Source: Platerodrilus igneus (lineage: Eukaryota > Arthropoda > Insecta > Coleoptera > Lycidae). From it: a stretch of 64,000 nucleotides of DNA. The notes under the pieces were generated by a model, which searched no databases, was not told the DNA's origin, and saw only the letters and a list, made by a program, of their open reading frames with translations. The DNA is taken from NCBI GenBank assembly GCA_036346225.1, contig JARFIW010001215.1, forward strand, positions 2,676,501 through 2,740,500, written 5' to 3'. How positions within the stretch are numbered: position 1 is the stretch's first letter; every line of letters starts with the position of its first letter. Made by a program: the position numbers and the translations under genes. Below are positions 12,501-24,283 of this stretch, one piece after another.

Positions 12501-15500
12501 ACAGAAAAAATCTTACTCCACTGATTTAGATAAACAACATTCTATTTTTTTTCATGTGATTCCCTACAAGCACTAAACGAAAAGGAGTTGAATGCAACAT
12601 TACAATGCCATCATTTAACTGTTTCTTAAAACGTTTCGCTAACTTCTTAACTAGCGATAAATATGAACATCCACAAGTTATATTGAAAACAATAGTATGC
12701 ACATAGTAACATTTAGAAGACATTCAAAAGTTCAAATTTAACTCATAGTTTGCTGTTACAGCCCATCAGAAAAATATTAAAGACGGTCAGGAATGCCAAG
12801 GTTTTTGCTAGTTAATGGTCCAACTTCTACCTTTCCACCTGTTAGGTTGCACCCCTCACTTAACACAAAAATCCCAAAATATTTGCTGGGTGAACCTTTC
12901 AGCTCATTACCTGTTGTTTGTTTATTTAACTTTATCTTTCTTTACTTCCAGCCGACATAACTGTAAATTCCAAGATTTCGTTCGTGACTAAAGCCACACT
13001 TGTCTTTAACCACAAATCAAATTCAAAAAGTCGCTACGGCGCTCGTAACCTATTTCGTCGTCTTTTACAGTTTTTACATTTTTCTTAACTCATTGACTGC
13101 CCGTGGTTTCTTTCCATATGGCTTTTATGCTATCCCTATCCTTCGTTTTGCTTAGGTATGGTCAACAAGTGCTGGCATAACAACTTCATGGGAATGAACC
13201 ATGCGGAAGTTACTCACGAGTCTTGGACGCGTCAGCTTAGGGCTTCGATTATTTTATTTATTACCCAGCACGGCGTTTTTATTTTACTTTGAAATAGAAC
13301 TGCCGGCATAATTTATTTTACACTACAATAAAAAGGGACCGTAAAAGCAACACTGCTCATTCTGCCGGTGGCAGCTACGAGGAGGCAGCCTCTACGTACC
13401 TTGATGTGACTGTGATCGACAGGAGTAACTAACTCTAGGGTCAAAATAATTTAGCTTTAGTTTGAAATCTTGCAATCGACCATCAAGAAGGCTTTATCAA
13501 ACAATTGGTTCCCCCTCCCAGCAAAAAAACTCCAGCAAAATTCAGTGGGTGTATTCGGGTGAGATTTTTGGGATTTGGTGCGAGGTCGACAACTTCCTAA
13601 AGTGGATAAGGGAGGCGGGTTGGCAAACCCTCCCAACAGTGGGATGCTGCACATTCCGGGCTTTTTTGAGAAAATGGATGTTGTTCAAAAGTGTCTGCGG
13701 GTGCAAAACCATTCGACCGATATATCCAAGTGCTGCAGCTTCCACACGACTATAAGAAACCAATCTCAAAGGTGCTGCTGGTCTTTGGTATGGGGCAAGA
13801 TAATAGAGACGTTATAGTCAGCAAAAGAGGCAAGCTGCATTATAAACTCACCTTCCTAAATCTCAGAATACAAAAACCACAACCTGTTTCAGATATACCC
13901 CCAAGCAACCCGATTCTGTGAAAGAGCAAAAACAATCTGCGTCTTCAGAGAAACAGCAGGTAGAGCATCCTCCGCAAGTGCTGCGCAGGCGCAGTTTAAC
14001 CATCGACGATAGAAATAAGAGATCCGGACTTCTATCCTCTTCTAGTGGAGTGGATGACGGAGGAGTGCTGCAGAGTGTCCCTCGGTAGCCCAACCAGCGA
14101 TGCCGCGTAAGCGTGACCGTCTCTCAGTCCAAATAGTGGAACCAGACCATACAGTTAAATTACAACACTGCCAGATAGCCGTAAGTACTTTATTCAGTTA
14201 CCTGAGCACAAGACAAAACATTGTCCTCAAATAGAAACCTCGGGTGGTGAACTCAAGAGTCTCGGATTTGGGTAGCCTAAATGGTACTATTTTCACAGGC
14301 AGTAGCCATAACAAGCATAGGGATGGATTTGCCACAACTGAGTGGCTGTGTGTCACAACCATTTAGCTTAATTGCAATATCGCCGCTTTGATTGAAATAC
14401 TTTTGCTTTCAGCCTACTTTCCAATAGAGGCTAACCCCTACCCCCCTCTTAGTGAGCTGACGGAGGTCATTGATTATTGTGAAAAGAAGAGCATATCATT
14501 ACTGGATGCGACTCCAACGCGCATTACATAACTTGGGGTAGCCACGAGGAAGGGTACTACAAGAATTTATTACACGTAAAATCACTAAAATCCTAAACTG
14601 AGGGAGAGTAAGCCTACGTTTGCTACATCCCGTAACTAAACAGTTAGTGATTTACCCTAGCTTCTATAGGTATTTTTAATCACATCTCGAACGACAGGTA
14701 CTACCTGTGGCAACTCTACCATATCACAGAAGGATTAATTTTAAAATCAGAGGTCAAAAGTTGTCTCCAAGGAATACAGAAACCTCAAGGCAATAAACAG
14801 AACGTTCTAGGTGGACTGTCTGAATAGATAGCTTCACACACCATAATACATGACCAATGTAAAAACCAGAGAGGAATTGTAAGGAAATACTGAATTCCTT
14901 CGAAACTTCTTCGAACAGACATGTCGCCCCTCGTTAGAACACCCCATGGGGGAGTCAACGAGCTTAGAAGCTGAAGAAAACCTTGGCACCAGAAGCATAG
15001 TCGAGTTAAGTGCTTATATAAACTTCCAGAGACTATTATAAAAAACTAATTAGGAGATAGCAGAGACTTGTGAAAGACCGCCTGTAATTCAGTAGCCTGC
15101 GAATGAAACTTCTCGAATAAATAGAATTCAGACTAAAGATCCGCGCCAGCAACTATGTTATCCCAAATGTGCGGATGACTCATTCGCCAACAACGAGAAA
15201 AAAACAATAAAACTACCCTGGGATACGCACTTCCTAGAAAGTAAATCTCTATCATCTACCACTTGTATAGACGCTCTCCTGTCAGCCCCAGAGGAGAAGA
15301 GAACGTAAAATAGAGTGTCTCAAATTTTCAATCTTTAAAGTGCGCAGGACTTTCTTACTTTTCTACAATGGGGTCTGGAGTTATTTGCTGCCCCTTTGCC
15401 TTTCGCGAGATTTAGTTGCGCGAATTTAATCATATTGCTTTTTTTAAATCTTTCTTTTTCTTCACAGTCCATAATCGATGTTACGTGTGATTGCGTTCTT

Positions 15501-18500
15501 CAGAAGTAGCATCGTGGGGTATCTACTCGACTTGGCGTCGTGGCGCGTATCAACCTTCGCGCCACCGCCAGTTCTGTCGTTTGCCCTAGCGCAAACCACG
15601 CAGCAGTGGACTGTCTTCCGGCAATTTTTGAACTCGTGACCGACCTCGGCACAGTTACCGCACGACTGTACCTTCTCCCTGCACTTCATCGATCTTTGGC
15701 CGTACTTAAAGCACCGGAAGCAGTGCGTCATTGAAAAGTGGTCCCGAGCCTATACTCTTCGCCACCTGAGGTTTATAGCGTTAGCTAGTATGCGCCTCCG
15801 AAGTGTGGGGGTCACTTCGAAGACTACATTGGCGAAGGGATCCCTAGGGTCCTTTCCTCCAAACCTAAACTTCTCTCTCAGGTGGTCTTCTAATTTTAAA
15901 TTGCCGAAATGGTGATTCTGGCTCGCAATCAACCGCACGAGCTCTTCAGCCTTCATCCCCGCTTCGACCCCCGGAAGAACGACTCGTGGATGCTTCTTCT
16001 CAATCGTCTTCGTAACGAGTTCTTTGCAGTTTCTGCCGACTTTCGACTGCAATTTCTTAGCGTCTTTCCGACCGGAAAATTCCACTACAACACCGCCCCT
16101 GCGCGTCCTACGTGCTCCGACTACGACAAATCCATCACGTGCTGGATTGATCTTCTGCTTCAGGGTCGTCATCATGTCATCCTTCTGGCCTGGCCGGCGT
16201 TGACCCTGACGGCAAACGTAGGCGTAGCACATGAGGCTGCAGCGGCATACGAAACCTTGCGCTGTACCGACGCTCTTTAACTCTGCAAACTCTGACCCCC
16301 TGTAACAACAGAATTTTCAGCCGGACTTCCCCAGACAATACTAGCTCTCCCAGAATCATTACAACAAAGACGAAGCGCCCTAACCATCCCTATAAGCTGA
16401 TTCGTCACGTCGCGGATATCATCCGCGGCGTGCCGAATCGCCTTTCTGTCTTCCACAACAATAGTAGAGGAGTTCGTCGGCACCTTCCTACAGATGGCCG
16501 CGTGTGCCTTCCTCACCCTGAACTTCAAGAACTCTGAAGTCGCTAGCGGCAACGCTACAGTTGCTGCTAGTCGACGTCTTACGCTGGTCCCTTAAAGTAG
16601 AGGGCAATTCAGGCGCCGCTACCACCGCTGGAGGCCCCAACACAACCGCCACAGGCACACGCTCCCTCTCTAAGCCTTGGACCTCCTCCTGAATCCCTAA
16701 CATTATATTCTTCAGTTTTTTTCCACCAATAGCGGCCTCGGCCCCTGACGTAACAGACTCCGACCTAGCCGACACCATGCTGACAAAGCTAATGACAAAA
16801 GAGCAACCAACAAAAAACGCAACTTAAAAAACGACCCGACTGTTGCGACGCTAAAAGAACACAAACGTTGGTCCAATAAAAATACTTTGATTAATGATGA
16901 ACGGTAAACAACCCTGTATTTATTTAAACTTCAAACCGCCAAATTAAATTTTAAATTTAACAAAAATTCGACAAACACTAAGCGTCAAAATAACAACTAG
17001 GACCAAATAAAATCGGTAGCGCAATAAAAACATCTCGATTAAAAATGTACTGTAAACAAAACTGTATTTATTTAAATTTTAAACCGCCAAATCAAATTCT
17101 AAATTTAAACAAGCTAATTACTTCTAAAAATCAAATCTATAAAATACTGCACTTTAAATTTAAATATGGAAATAAACAAAAAAACATGCGCCATTAGAAC
17201 GTGGTATCGGCAACGCACTTACCACGTGTATACTCGGTGCCTGGCGCAAACTTCAAGTGTTACACCACTAATTACACTAAAAACTCGACTTTATAAACGT
17301 TTAAGTACGCGCGTACTTAAAAAATAGAATATTTTTATTTAAATAAACGCAAATTTAAGCTATTTGTTTAATTCAAAAGGGGCCCAGATTTAGGTTTCTA
17401 GATTGTTAATTTATTGTACGCGCACTATAAAATTTTTAAACACTTATTTGATTATTTTACACGATTTTTTACGCGATTTACGCGGTTTTTGCTATAAATT
17501 TATTAAAACGCCTGTTAAATTATTTTTGAAATTATTTTTGGTATTTGTTTGTTAGTTTTCGGTTTATTCGCCCAAACTTTAATTTAGTTTGTTTTTAGAC
17601 CCGTATTTTACTTTGAAATTCAAAGAAAAACACGATTCATTTATTAATTAATCGATTACATTAGTTTTTGATTTTATTTCACTGCCCTATGTATTAATGC
17701 CACACAGAAATAAAATTAAATACAATAAATAACAAAGCTTCAAATATAAAAATATAATAAAAACCCTGTATAAAAACTTACTTGTTGCTGCAGAAGCGGG
17801 AGTTCCGTGAAACACGTTCGCACACTTCAACAGCTAACATGAAAGTGGGTGGAGGGGGATACAGCAGTCACATTCCCTTTACCCGAATTAGCACGCTCAT
17901 ATGCCGGAGAGATCTACAGATTCTGCCCTATACATTGTGTTAGGGAGGGTCAAGAAACCAATCGGCAATAATACTTCAATCTTAGGTGTACTGATGGATA
18001 TCAAAGTCACTTTTAGTAAAACTACTTTTAAAATTTCGACAGTCTTGCGGAAATATAAAGTGGGCAACACTGTCAGGCAGTTATTCATCTCTTATTACAA
18101 GTGTTGTAGAATTGTGCTAAAGGGGTGCTTGTGAATTCTGTTTAACATTGCTTAATTGATTTTTATCTTGACTAAAATTTGTTGGAGTTATAAAATATGA
18201 TACTTACAGTTTCTAACGGCTTCCTGAAAGTTGCAAACATTTCAGATGACGCTAGACAAGCTGCTCTTGATACTTGTGAACGTAGATTTTTTACTTGTTT
18301 ACCAACAACCACACAAACACCATGCATCTGGTTTTCAATAACTTCAGGATGGTATCTCGATAACCTTATAATACCCTGCAATCCTTTAACTGTCATTTCC
18401 CACTCACTACTATCCAATAATTCAATGGCCTCATTAAAGCCTTCACGAGGTTTAGCAAAAGGTTCAAGTGATTCTGGAAATGGTGTCGTTTCTTTTTTGG

Positions 18501-19315
18501 AAAGGCGAATTGAGCTTCTTCTGCATAATGACTTAGAACGAGATGTTTTTATTTTCGGTGTATTAATTTGTCGTTCTGATACACACTCTGATGCCGATCC
18601 TGGTAGGACTGTTACTTTTAAATTTGACGTGTCTTCCGGAGTTTCGTAGCGCGCGTGAAATATAATTGCGTTTAGAGCTGGTGCAGAGCTTACTGTTTTT
18701 CTAAAAGCATCAGCAGAGCTTAGTAAATTGATTTCTGACTTAGATTTAGATAAAAGGTTTCTGGGTGTGTTGTAGGTATCAAAGTTATCTAAGCTTGTAC
18801 ACACTGTAACAGGTTTACAGGTATTGTCTATATCTATACCGGTGTCGACTTCACTGCTGGAAGGACAATCACTGGGTTCTTCTGAATGGAATTCATTATG
18901 AAACGATTTTTCTTCAAAACTGTGGTTTAACTCTGCTACACTTTCTTTATCTTCGGTTTCGGTTTCTCTCTCGTCTTCACTCTGTCTAGGTGTTTCATCG
19001 GGAGTGTGTTGTTGGTCATCCAGAATAAATACGTCATTGCTCTCTAATACATCGTGAACATCATCAAGCACTGTAAAAGTTTCATCATGGTATCTTGGCG
19101 AATCCACTTGAATAGAGCCTTCCGAAGGTCTTGGAGACTCCAAAATCATCTCTTCGTTTGGTTTTTTACTGCACGGAGAAGCTAAAAATGACTCAGCCGG
19201 TGGAGTGTAGAACTCACAAGACTCTGATTCTGACGAAAATGGTTGTCGAATTAAAATAGATCGTTGAGAAATGATATTTCTTTCTGGTGTAGCAACTGGA
19301 GTCGGCGATTTCGTC
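6440..19315 (-). CDS. TOGARAM/crescerin-like TOG-domain protein, C-terminal three exons
   Basis: Three minus-strand exons join in frame: 19315-18208, 6923-6616 and 6563-6440. Together they encode a disordered Ser/Glu-rich linker and one complete C-terminal TOG domain. The domain has the alternating helices of HEAT repeats, with SSEWEMTVKGLQ, KNLRSQVSRAACLASSEMF, IVRCAAARLLSSL, LETR and a final HIQKTLRNLQ. This order matches the last TOG domain of TOGARAM1/2 (crescerin, FAM179), proteins that bind tubulin and regulate ciliary axonemal microtubules. The donor at 18207 (GTAAGTA) and acceptor ending at 6924 (TTTACAG) are phase 0; the last intron (6615-6564) is 52 bp and splits an Arg codon. N-terminal TOG domains must lie upstream, at higher coordinates or outside the window. 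The 11.3-kb intron cuts the TOG domain and carries several transposons. All three exons are intact, so the gene is probably functional. Confidence 0.85.
6616..6923 (-). CDS. TOG gene penultimate exon (central TOG helices)
   Basis: It begins HLEELAVPLLHRTADTN directly after acceptor TTTACAG and ends ETAAG-type split codon (…NLET plus two bases) before donor GTATGTATT at 6615. It holds the HEAT helices with RSDANAALDSM and NAIVRCAAARLLSSL; the RCAA motif is strongly conserved in TOGARAM proteins. Exon length and phases fit the flanking exons. Confidence 0.85.
6924..10399. other. TOG-gene intron, AT-rich, no feature recognised
   Basis: First part (in transcription terms the last part) of the 11.3-kb intron. 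No coding remnant was recognised on either strand. A less AT-rich patch at about 7045-7160 contains a GGTGCCGAACCACCGGG motif that could be repeat-derived but was not identified. Confidence 0.45.
10400..11830 (+). repeat. Unclassified repeat family, 5' segments (pre-alpha and alpha)
   Basis: This stretch resembles 55440-56960 in the same order and orientation, and parts of 43570-43690 and 47140-47850. Shared landmarks include GAATGATTGTTACGTCCGG, TTAAGGGAGTTGTG, TGAGACGAGACGGTTTGGCG and the tail CCCACTCCCACACTACTG. It is the left segment of the long repeat unit arrayed at 39.8-60.5 kb. No long open frame is present. It lies inside the TOG-gene intron. Confidence 0.6.
11831..13435. other. TOG-gene intron, no clear feature
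   Basis: Mostly AT-rich. A denser patch at 11945-12210 has a short open frame after a TATAAAAG-like motif (about 12018), possibly part of an old transposon promoter or LTR. No family could be named. No exon is supported. Confidence 0.4.
13440..15310 (+). mobile_element. Decayed non-LTR retrotransposon (Jockey/I-group-like), ORF1 tail to endonuclease
   Basis: Between about 14400 and 14760 the + strand encodes, across frameshifts, an apurinic-like endonuclease: AYFPIEANPYPP, then CDSNAHYITWGS (the conserved D-x-N-A-H motif), KPTF and SDHR-like pieces. Downstream, about 15060-15250, the fragments NETSRINRI and THFLESKSL match the linker between endonuclease and reverse transcriptase in Jockey-like elements (family pattern ...THFPGS...). 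The upstream short open frames (13462-13921) may be ORF1 remnants but carry no zinc knuckle that I can see. The reverse transcriptase is missing: coding similarity stops near 15310. Many stops and frameshifts make this a dead copy. It lies in the TOG-gene intron, tail-to-tail with the next element. Confidence 0.65.
15462..16790 (-). pseudogene. LINE ORF1 (Gag-like) with CCHC zinc knuckles, R1/I-group-like
   Basis: Three overlapping minus-strand frames (16778-16488, 16552-16277, 16232-15750) and 15731-15462 together read as one broken ORF1. The N-terminal part is Ala/Val-rich; the middle (16150-15790) contains DGFVVVGARRTRRGGVVVEF and later FEVTPTLRRRIL, the RRM-like domain typical of R1/I-group ORF1 proteins that bind element RNA. 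It ends in zinc knuckles: CFRCFKYGQRSMKC, in which the expected His is Gln, and CGNCAEVGHEFKNC, which is intact, then a degenerate third. No endonuclease or reverse transcriptase follows; the element is cut at about 15460. Codon composition is far less AT-rich than the surroundings, a sign of a relatively recent arrival. At least two frameshifts make it inactive. Confidence 0.75.
16791..17790 (-). mobile_element. Probable 5' UTR of the LINE, with about 148-bp tandem repeats
   Basis: AT-rich leader directly upstream (in minus orientation) of ORF1. Two imperfect tandem copies of about 148 bp start near 16873 and 17021; shared pieces are CAATAAAAA, GTAAACAA-CTGTATTTATTTAAA and AAACCGCCAAAT. Tandem 5'-UTR repeats acting as internal promoters are known in several LINEs; here that role is inferred. 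The outer boundary is uncertain. Confidence 0.5.
17791..18207. other. TOG-gene intron adjacent to the 18208 exon
   Basis: No independent feature. Short open frames on both strands overlap and look like chance. The donor GTAAGTA of the TOG gene is at 18207-18201 on the minus strand. Confidence 0.5.
18208..19315 (-). CDS. TOG gene exon: disordered linker plus first TOG helices
   Basis: About 370 codons, open throughout. The first roughly 295 residues are polar and low-complexity (runs of Ser, Glu, Asp and TP/SP pairs, e.g. PTPVATPERN, SRSKSLCRRSSIRLSKK), suggesting a phosphorylated linker. From about FAKPREGFNEAIELL on it becomes ordered TOG helices and stops at KPLET, exactly where the 6923 exon resumes with HLEELAVPLL. 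The start is taken at the acceptor TTTTTTCTAG ending at 19316. An alternative acceptor (GTTTTAG, ending 19354) would add 12-13 residues, beginning YLPRSLIRSFF, in the same frame. No initiator Met is evident, so it is an internal exon. Confidence 0.85.
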
Positions 19316-19469
19316 CTAGAAAAAAAACTGCGTATTAGACTTCTAGGCAAGTACTAAAACAAAAGAGCACAAGCGCGTTTAAAATTTAAGTATTTAAAAC
19401 AATATTCAACAAAATAGTTATTGGATCAATTTCATTCTAATTACAGGGATTTTCTATTTATAGCATGTT

Positions 19470-21140
19470 GGTAGCACTAGTGCATTATTTAAGGAAACAT
19501 TATGTAATACAAATGAGACTATTAATTTCAGTTAGTTAAATGAGCTTTAAATACTAAAACAGCCTGTAAAGTTCATAAAAGCTTTGATAGTTTGCACTTT
19601 GTAACGCGGCTATTTCAATGTAATATTAAATTAAGATACAGAAATAAACAAGAAAGTACCTAATGTATTAAATACAAATAGTAATAATAATTGGGACTTT
19701 AAACTTTTTTCATTAAATTTAGGTAAACAACCGGCGTAGTAAAGTATATTTGTACACATTCACACGAGTTCACGTTGATGCATGTAATTGAACCGATACA
19801 CCCAACAACCTCAATAATTATAAAACCAGCCATAGAAATTTATGTGTTACATGTAAACCGCGAGAGAAATTAAGAGCTCACACAAACTTAAAGAAATCCC
19901 AACCATGGTAGATTACCTCCAATATCCATAAACTCATAAATTAAAACCATAAAAAAGTGTTGCCAACGTAAACAAATTATACCGTTTTTGAAATTGTGGG
20001 AACGAATGACCGGCCACACGAAGAGAACGACATTGACCTCGACCCAGGACAACTTTAGAAGCAAAAGCTGTGAGAATGAGAGCATGGGGTAGCAATCTTA
20101 AAAAATCGTAGCTTATGAAACCCTCGTATATTAGAAAGAGGGGATCAGTTTGCATAGGAATATCACAAAACTTGTTAGCGGCACAAGTAATACGTACAAG
20201 GTACGTGACGCCACGTCAAATGTCGAAACTATTAGTGATTGAACAGGTCCTCGAGCGCATTGACGCGGACATCAGGTACCGGTTCCGTAGGGTAAATGGC
20301 GAGTGCTAGATGGTTTGTATTAACCACAGGTTGTAACTAACAGGTTGTAATTTTTCCTGTTTGTTCTGTCCGTTAAGGTAGATGAAGTTTTAATGGAGTA
20401 AAATCAAAACAATTGTAAGTTAAATTGAACTATAACCATCACATGCTGTTGTGTCTAAGAATTGAAATTGATTGTTAATATTTATACCGTGTGGAATTTA
20501 TTCTTACAAAAACTATTAGTATTGGTATGCGCTTCAGTACATTTAGGGCGTGTTGCATCGAATTTGCATACATAGAAGCTCGTTGGTTTAGAAGAAAGTT
20601 AGCCAGTCTAAATTACAACGATTAAATTTCAATTAAGTTGGCCAAATTAAAGGAAATTATAATTTTTGTTTGTTTTTGTTGTTGTCATTTCCTGTCTTGA
20701 AAACCATGTCTTGTAACATAGGATAGTTATACACGGAGTCGAGTTTTTTCTCTGTCTATTTTAAAATTAGGAGGCAAGAAAGCGTAATCGAGGTTCATCA
20801 ACCTCAACTGCAATATAAACTGCTCAAATAGGTACTCGAGACACTCACCCTTTGAATCGGCTTATTTGAAATTGGAAATATTTAGATGGGTTGGCACTCA
20901 AAAACTGTATATAGACAAAGAGTTCAACGATCTTTCAAGGTACCTGTAAAAGTATTTAATGAAATTGTTGGAGTTGTATACTCCTAAAAGTTATTTACGT
21001 TCATAGAACTCATCCTGCACCAGTGAAAGATAGACAATGCACTATTTTACTGTAACATCACTTAGCCCTTTTAGAATAAAATTAATTCAAATACTTAACG
21101 TCAATTTAACAGTTAACAGGTTACAGATACAGCAGAGTAA
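19470..21140 (+). repeat. Unclassified repeat family, beta and gamma segments
   Basis: It starts near TTAATTTCAGTTAGTTAAATGAGC and ends near TTAACGTCAATTTAACAG. It resembles, in order and orientation, 41045-43540, 44590-47100, 57065-58720 and 58975-60490. Shared landmarks: GGGACTTTA before TTGGTATTAAATTTA-like text, ACATTCACACGAGTT, ACCGATACACCC, and in gamma a GTTGGCACTCAAA motif (GTTGGCGCC... elsewhere). No coding potential was seen apart from short chance frames. Confidence 0.65.
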
Positions 21141-22735
21141 TAACGTGACTTAGTTGAAAAAAATTTTATTCATATGTAACCATAATTTTATAAAAAGCGT
21201 ATCGTTAGTAAATAAATCGATTTGTAGCCGTTAAATTATAAATTCTTCTGAGTCTAGAAATAAAACAACTAATGGCACAAATACAAATTTGACAGGAAAA
21301 GAAAAGTTATGCCTACTTTAATTAACAATCACACAACCGTGTATCTGTTTTTATCAAGATACGCACAATATATCCAAGGAATTCTTTACCGCAGGAAATT
21401 TTGATCTTGTTGTATACATATCGATGTGATAAAGAGGTCATATGCGGTCATTGAGCCCCACATTTTGTAACGGAAATAGACCTAAAGCTGAGAAAAGTAA
21501 AATCTTCCAATATTTAATTTTTACCCCTGTATAATGTTCTTCTTCTTTTAACACAGATCCCATGTAAAATAACATGCTTTAAGTGTTGTGATATACTACT
21601 TAAAAACGAAGCCCAATCTTAAAACAAGTCCAATCCGTGAAAATGTAAAAATCTCCATTGATTTAAAAATCCGTGTGTAAATATTTATTCTCTTGAAAAA
21701 TATCTTTTATTGCATTTATGTAGACTAAAAAACCGTAAAACGAATCTAATGTGTAAAGATTCATCCACTTCAAGAATACTATATAACTTTAATGTCAAGC
21801 TTCTTCTTTAAAATGAATAATATAAAACAAGTTCTAGCTAGCGAAAATATAAAAATTTGTACTTTTTAAAATGTAAATTCAATAATGCATTCATCCTTTT
21901 TAGAAATATTAGTCAATAAACGTTATTCAATTCAAAACGTTATACCACAATTGCGAGTTTCTAATGCGAAGTAGTTTACTTTCAAAGCAAGCATTTTCTG
22001 GATGGTTCTAGAATACATTATATTTACGTTAACAAACTAATTATCATGCATGAATGAGTGAGTACACGTCAATTTGGGGAACGCGGTAACATCGGGAAAA
22101 ACTATAAACAAGATAAGATAACAAGTTTTAATGGCTATGTATTATTACAGAAGCTCGTAAAATTATAATAGAGACAGAGAAGCCAAATATTAGTTTAATT
22201 TATTAATAAAAGACAGGAAACTTTTATGATCGTAATAAACTTCAAACTGACGAGTCATTAAAAATAAGAACACACAAAATTGCGGTTCATGGTTACATCA
22301 TGGCAAAGCTCCTAAAATGTAATCAGAACATTCTAAACCGGTGACGTGTTTAGAATTTTATTATATAAAGCAGGAATTTAATAACAAGCGGGAATTCTGA
22401 ACATAAGTATTTCAACATTCGATCATTGATAGATAGTTGCTGGATAGCTTTTTATGGAGTGTAACGACGATTAATTTATTGCTCCCATATAAATGATAAG
22501 TTCTCTTGATGCAGTCACCGGCTATTTTAGTTTATTAAAAATAAAAGTACCTTCGCAAATTGATGAAGTATACTTCGATGTATGGAAATTGATTATAATG
22601 GAAATCTAAAAGAATGGAACCAGGAATTTTTCGATTTAAATTTTAAAGAAAACGATTTTTAGATAGCAATGATAAGCAAAGACAAGTGGACATAAAGTTA
22701 TCAATACCAGCAAGAATGTGACGATCCAAAGCGCA
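21141..22735. other. AT-rich DNA, no feature recognised
   Basis: No exon, repeat copy or RNA gene was recognised on either strand. Confidence 0.4.
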
Positions 22736-22830
22736 AGTATACTTTTGTTTTTATTTTTATTCTATTTATTTATACAGAAAATACATCTTACAGACAAGCC
22801 AATTACAGGATGTATACCAAAAAAATAACA
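22736..22830 (-). mobile_element. Possible LINE 3' tail
   Basis: Read on the minus strand, the sequence runs TGTAAGATGTATTTTCTGTA and then an imperfect TAAATAAATAGAATAAAAA series. This is the usual look of CR1/RTE/I-type LINE 3' ends (short 3' UTR followed by a simple A-rich repeat). Only the tail is recognisable. Confidence 0.35.
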
Positions 22831-23795
22831 AAATAAGTTACATTTCACATACAGTTTTGTGTACAGCAATACTAAAACAAAATCACTGTAGTAAAACTAT
22901 GCTATATTATACTACACTATTATAACACGTTTTAATAGAACAAAGAACCTGTTTCGGGTTAAAACAAATCCTACACAGAGGATCCATGAGGAAAATATGG
23001 GTATAAGAGACGCAAATACTAATAAATTAATTTAACTACAGAATACCAGCTTTAAATTATTGTAAAGAGTCATTAAATAAATCAAAGCAGTGCTGAACAT
23101 CAGAGTAATTAAGAACCATAACATGAATAGAGGGAAAATTCTAATATATTAGTTCTAGGGGTTTTTATATTAAATAGTTTTAAGTTTCAAACACAAAGAG
23201 ACAATTTGTGTATTATTAAGTAGATTAAGCTAGTATAAATTCCTTTGTTGGGTGTAGAAAATTACTTGTAAATAGATACATTTTTATTTTAGTAATTTTG
23301 AGATCAGATCTCAAAGTGATTTGACCCTTACAAAAATTTCTGCTCGGGTTTGCTGATCCGCTACACTAAGGTGGGGTGGTACAAGAATATTTAAATTATT
23401 TATCAAAATCTTAAGGTAAATTTTGTGACTTACATATTAAATATTTTGGCTTTTTCTAATTATCAACAATGATTAGGTAAAGATTGTAATAATATGTAGG
23501 TAGTGATAAAATGTCGCGTCTTTCTAAACTTAAGCTGTAAATTGCATTTATGGGCTTTCTTTACATCTGTGTGAGTAAGTAGATTTCTTTGATAACGCGA
23601 GTAGAAAAAAAATGTTTTGGAATGTATTGAGAATAGTTCATAAACAAATGTTTCTTGTAATTGTACCTGTAATGTTGAGATTTGTTTGTTTCATTTCATT
23701 TTCATAAAGTCAACACTCTACTTATCGCTGAGCTGGCAAGAGAAAACGGGCATATTAGGGTAAGAATTCACATTTTCTACAAAGCTAGAGTCCAT
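22831..23795. other. AT-rich DNA, no feature recognised
   Basis: Nothing could be supported on either strand. Confidence 0.4.
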
Positions 23796-23796
23796 A

Positions 23797-23850
23797 GCAT
23801 AATTTAATGGCGCCCAACATTTAGGCAGTCTATTTAGTAATATTTACAGC

Positions 23851-23881
<31 letters not shown>
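23797..23881 (+). repeat. PBS-like motif followed by (TA)n
   Basis: TTTAATGGCGCCCAACA at about 23803-23819 resembles the tRNA primer-binding site seen after the 5' LTR of many insect Gypsy elements. It is followed by TTTACAGCAT and a (TA)n run at 23853-23881. The same arrangement (PBS-like motif, CAGCA, then TA run) recurs at the ends of the 31-36 kb inverted repeat. Confidence 0.5.
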
Positions 23882-23883
<2 letters not shown>

Positions 23884-24081
23884 CTTGGTTGTGCGGGAAT
23901 AAAAGTGCCGTGGATTAATTCTTAACGAGCCACAATAAAAAATACTTGTGATGAATGTGTCAAACTGTCCGTTGTCTAATTATTTTTGCTAGCTCTCTGA
24001 TTAGTAAAACGACTGCAATCAGGTTTATACTGATACGAAATATTTTTTACAAACAATTAAAACAACCACAATAGCTTTGTC

Positions 24082-24283
24082 TTACGAAAAATATCTTAGA
24101 TATAACATTGATAAAAAGAATATAACTTCCTTTCAACACAAATCTTATGTAATAAAAGTAGAGTCCAAAATCGCCACAGCTTGTTTCGAGAACAATACCC
24201 TAAATATAACATCGATAAAATACTTCCTCTCAACACAAATCTTGTATACTAAAAATAGAGTCCAAAATCTCTTCTTAGAATTA
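24082..24283 (+). repeat. Two-copy tandem repeat, about 100 bp
   Basis: Unit one, about 24082-24187, and unit two, about 24188-24280, share TATAACATTGATAAAA / TATAACATCGATAAAA, TCAACACAAATCTT and AGAGTCCAAAATC. Unit two has lost a few bases. No function is apparent. Confidence 0.6.

Noticed and set aside
12526..12723. 65-codon minus frame with basic stretch KKLAKRFKKQ
   Set aside because: Composition is somewhat protein-like, but there are no flanking splice signals and no family match; not supported as an exon.
18197..18649. 150-codon + strand frame
   Set aside because: Antisense to the TOG-gene exon, whose minus-strand reading has a clear homologue and splice sites.
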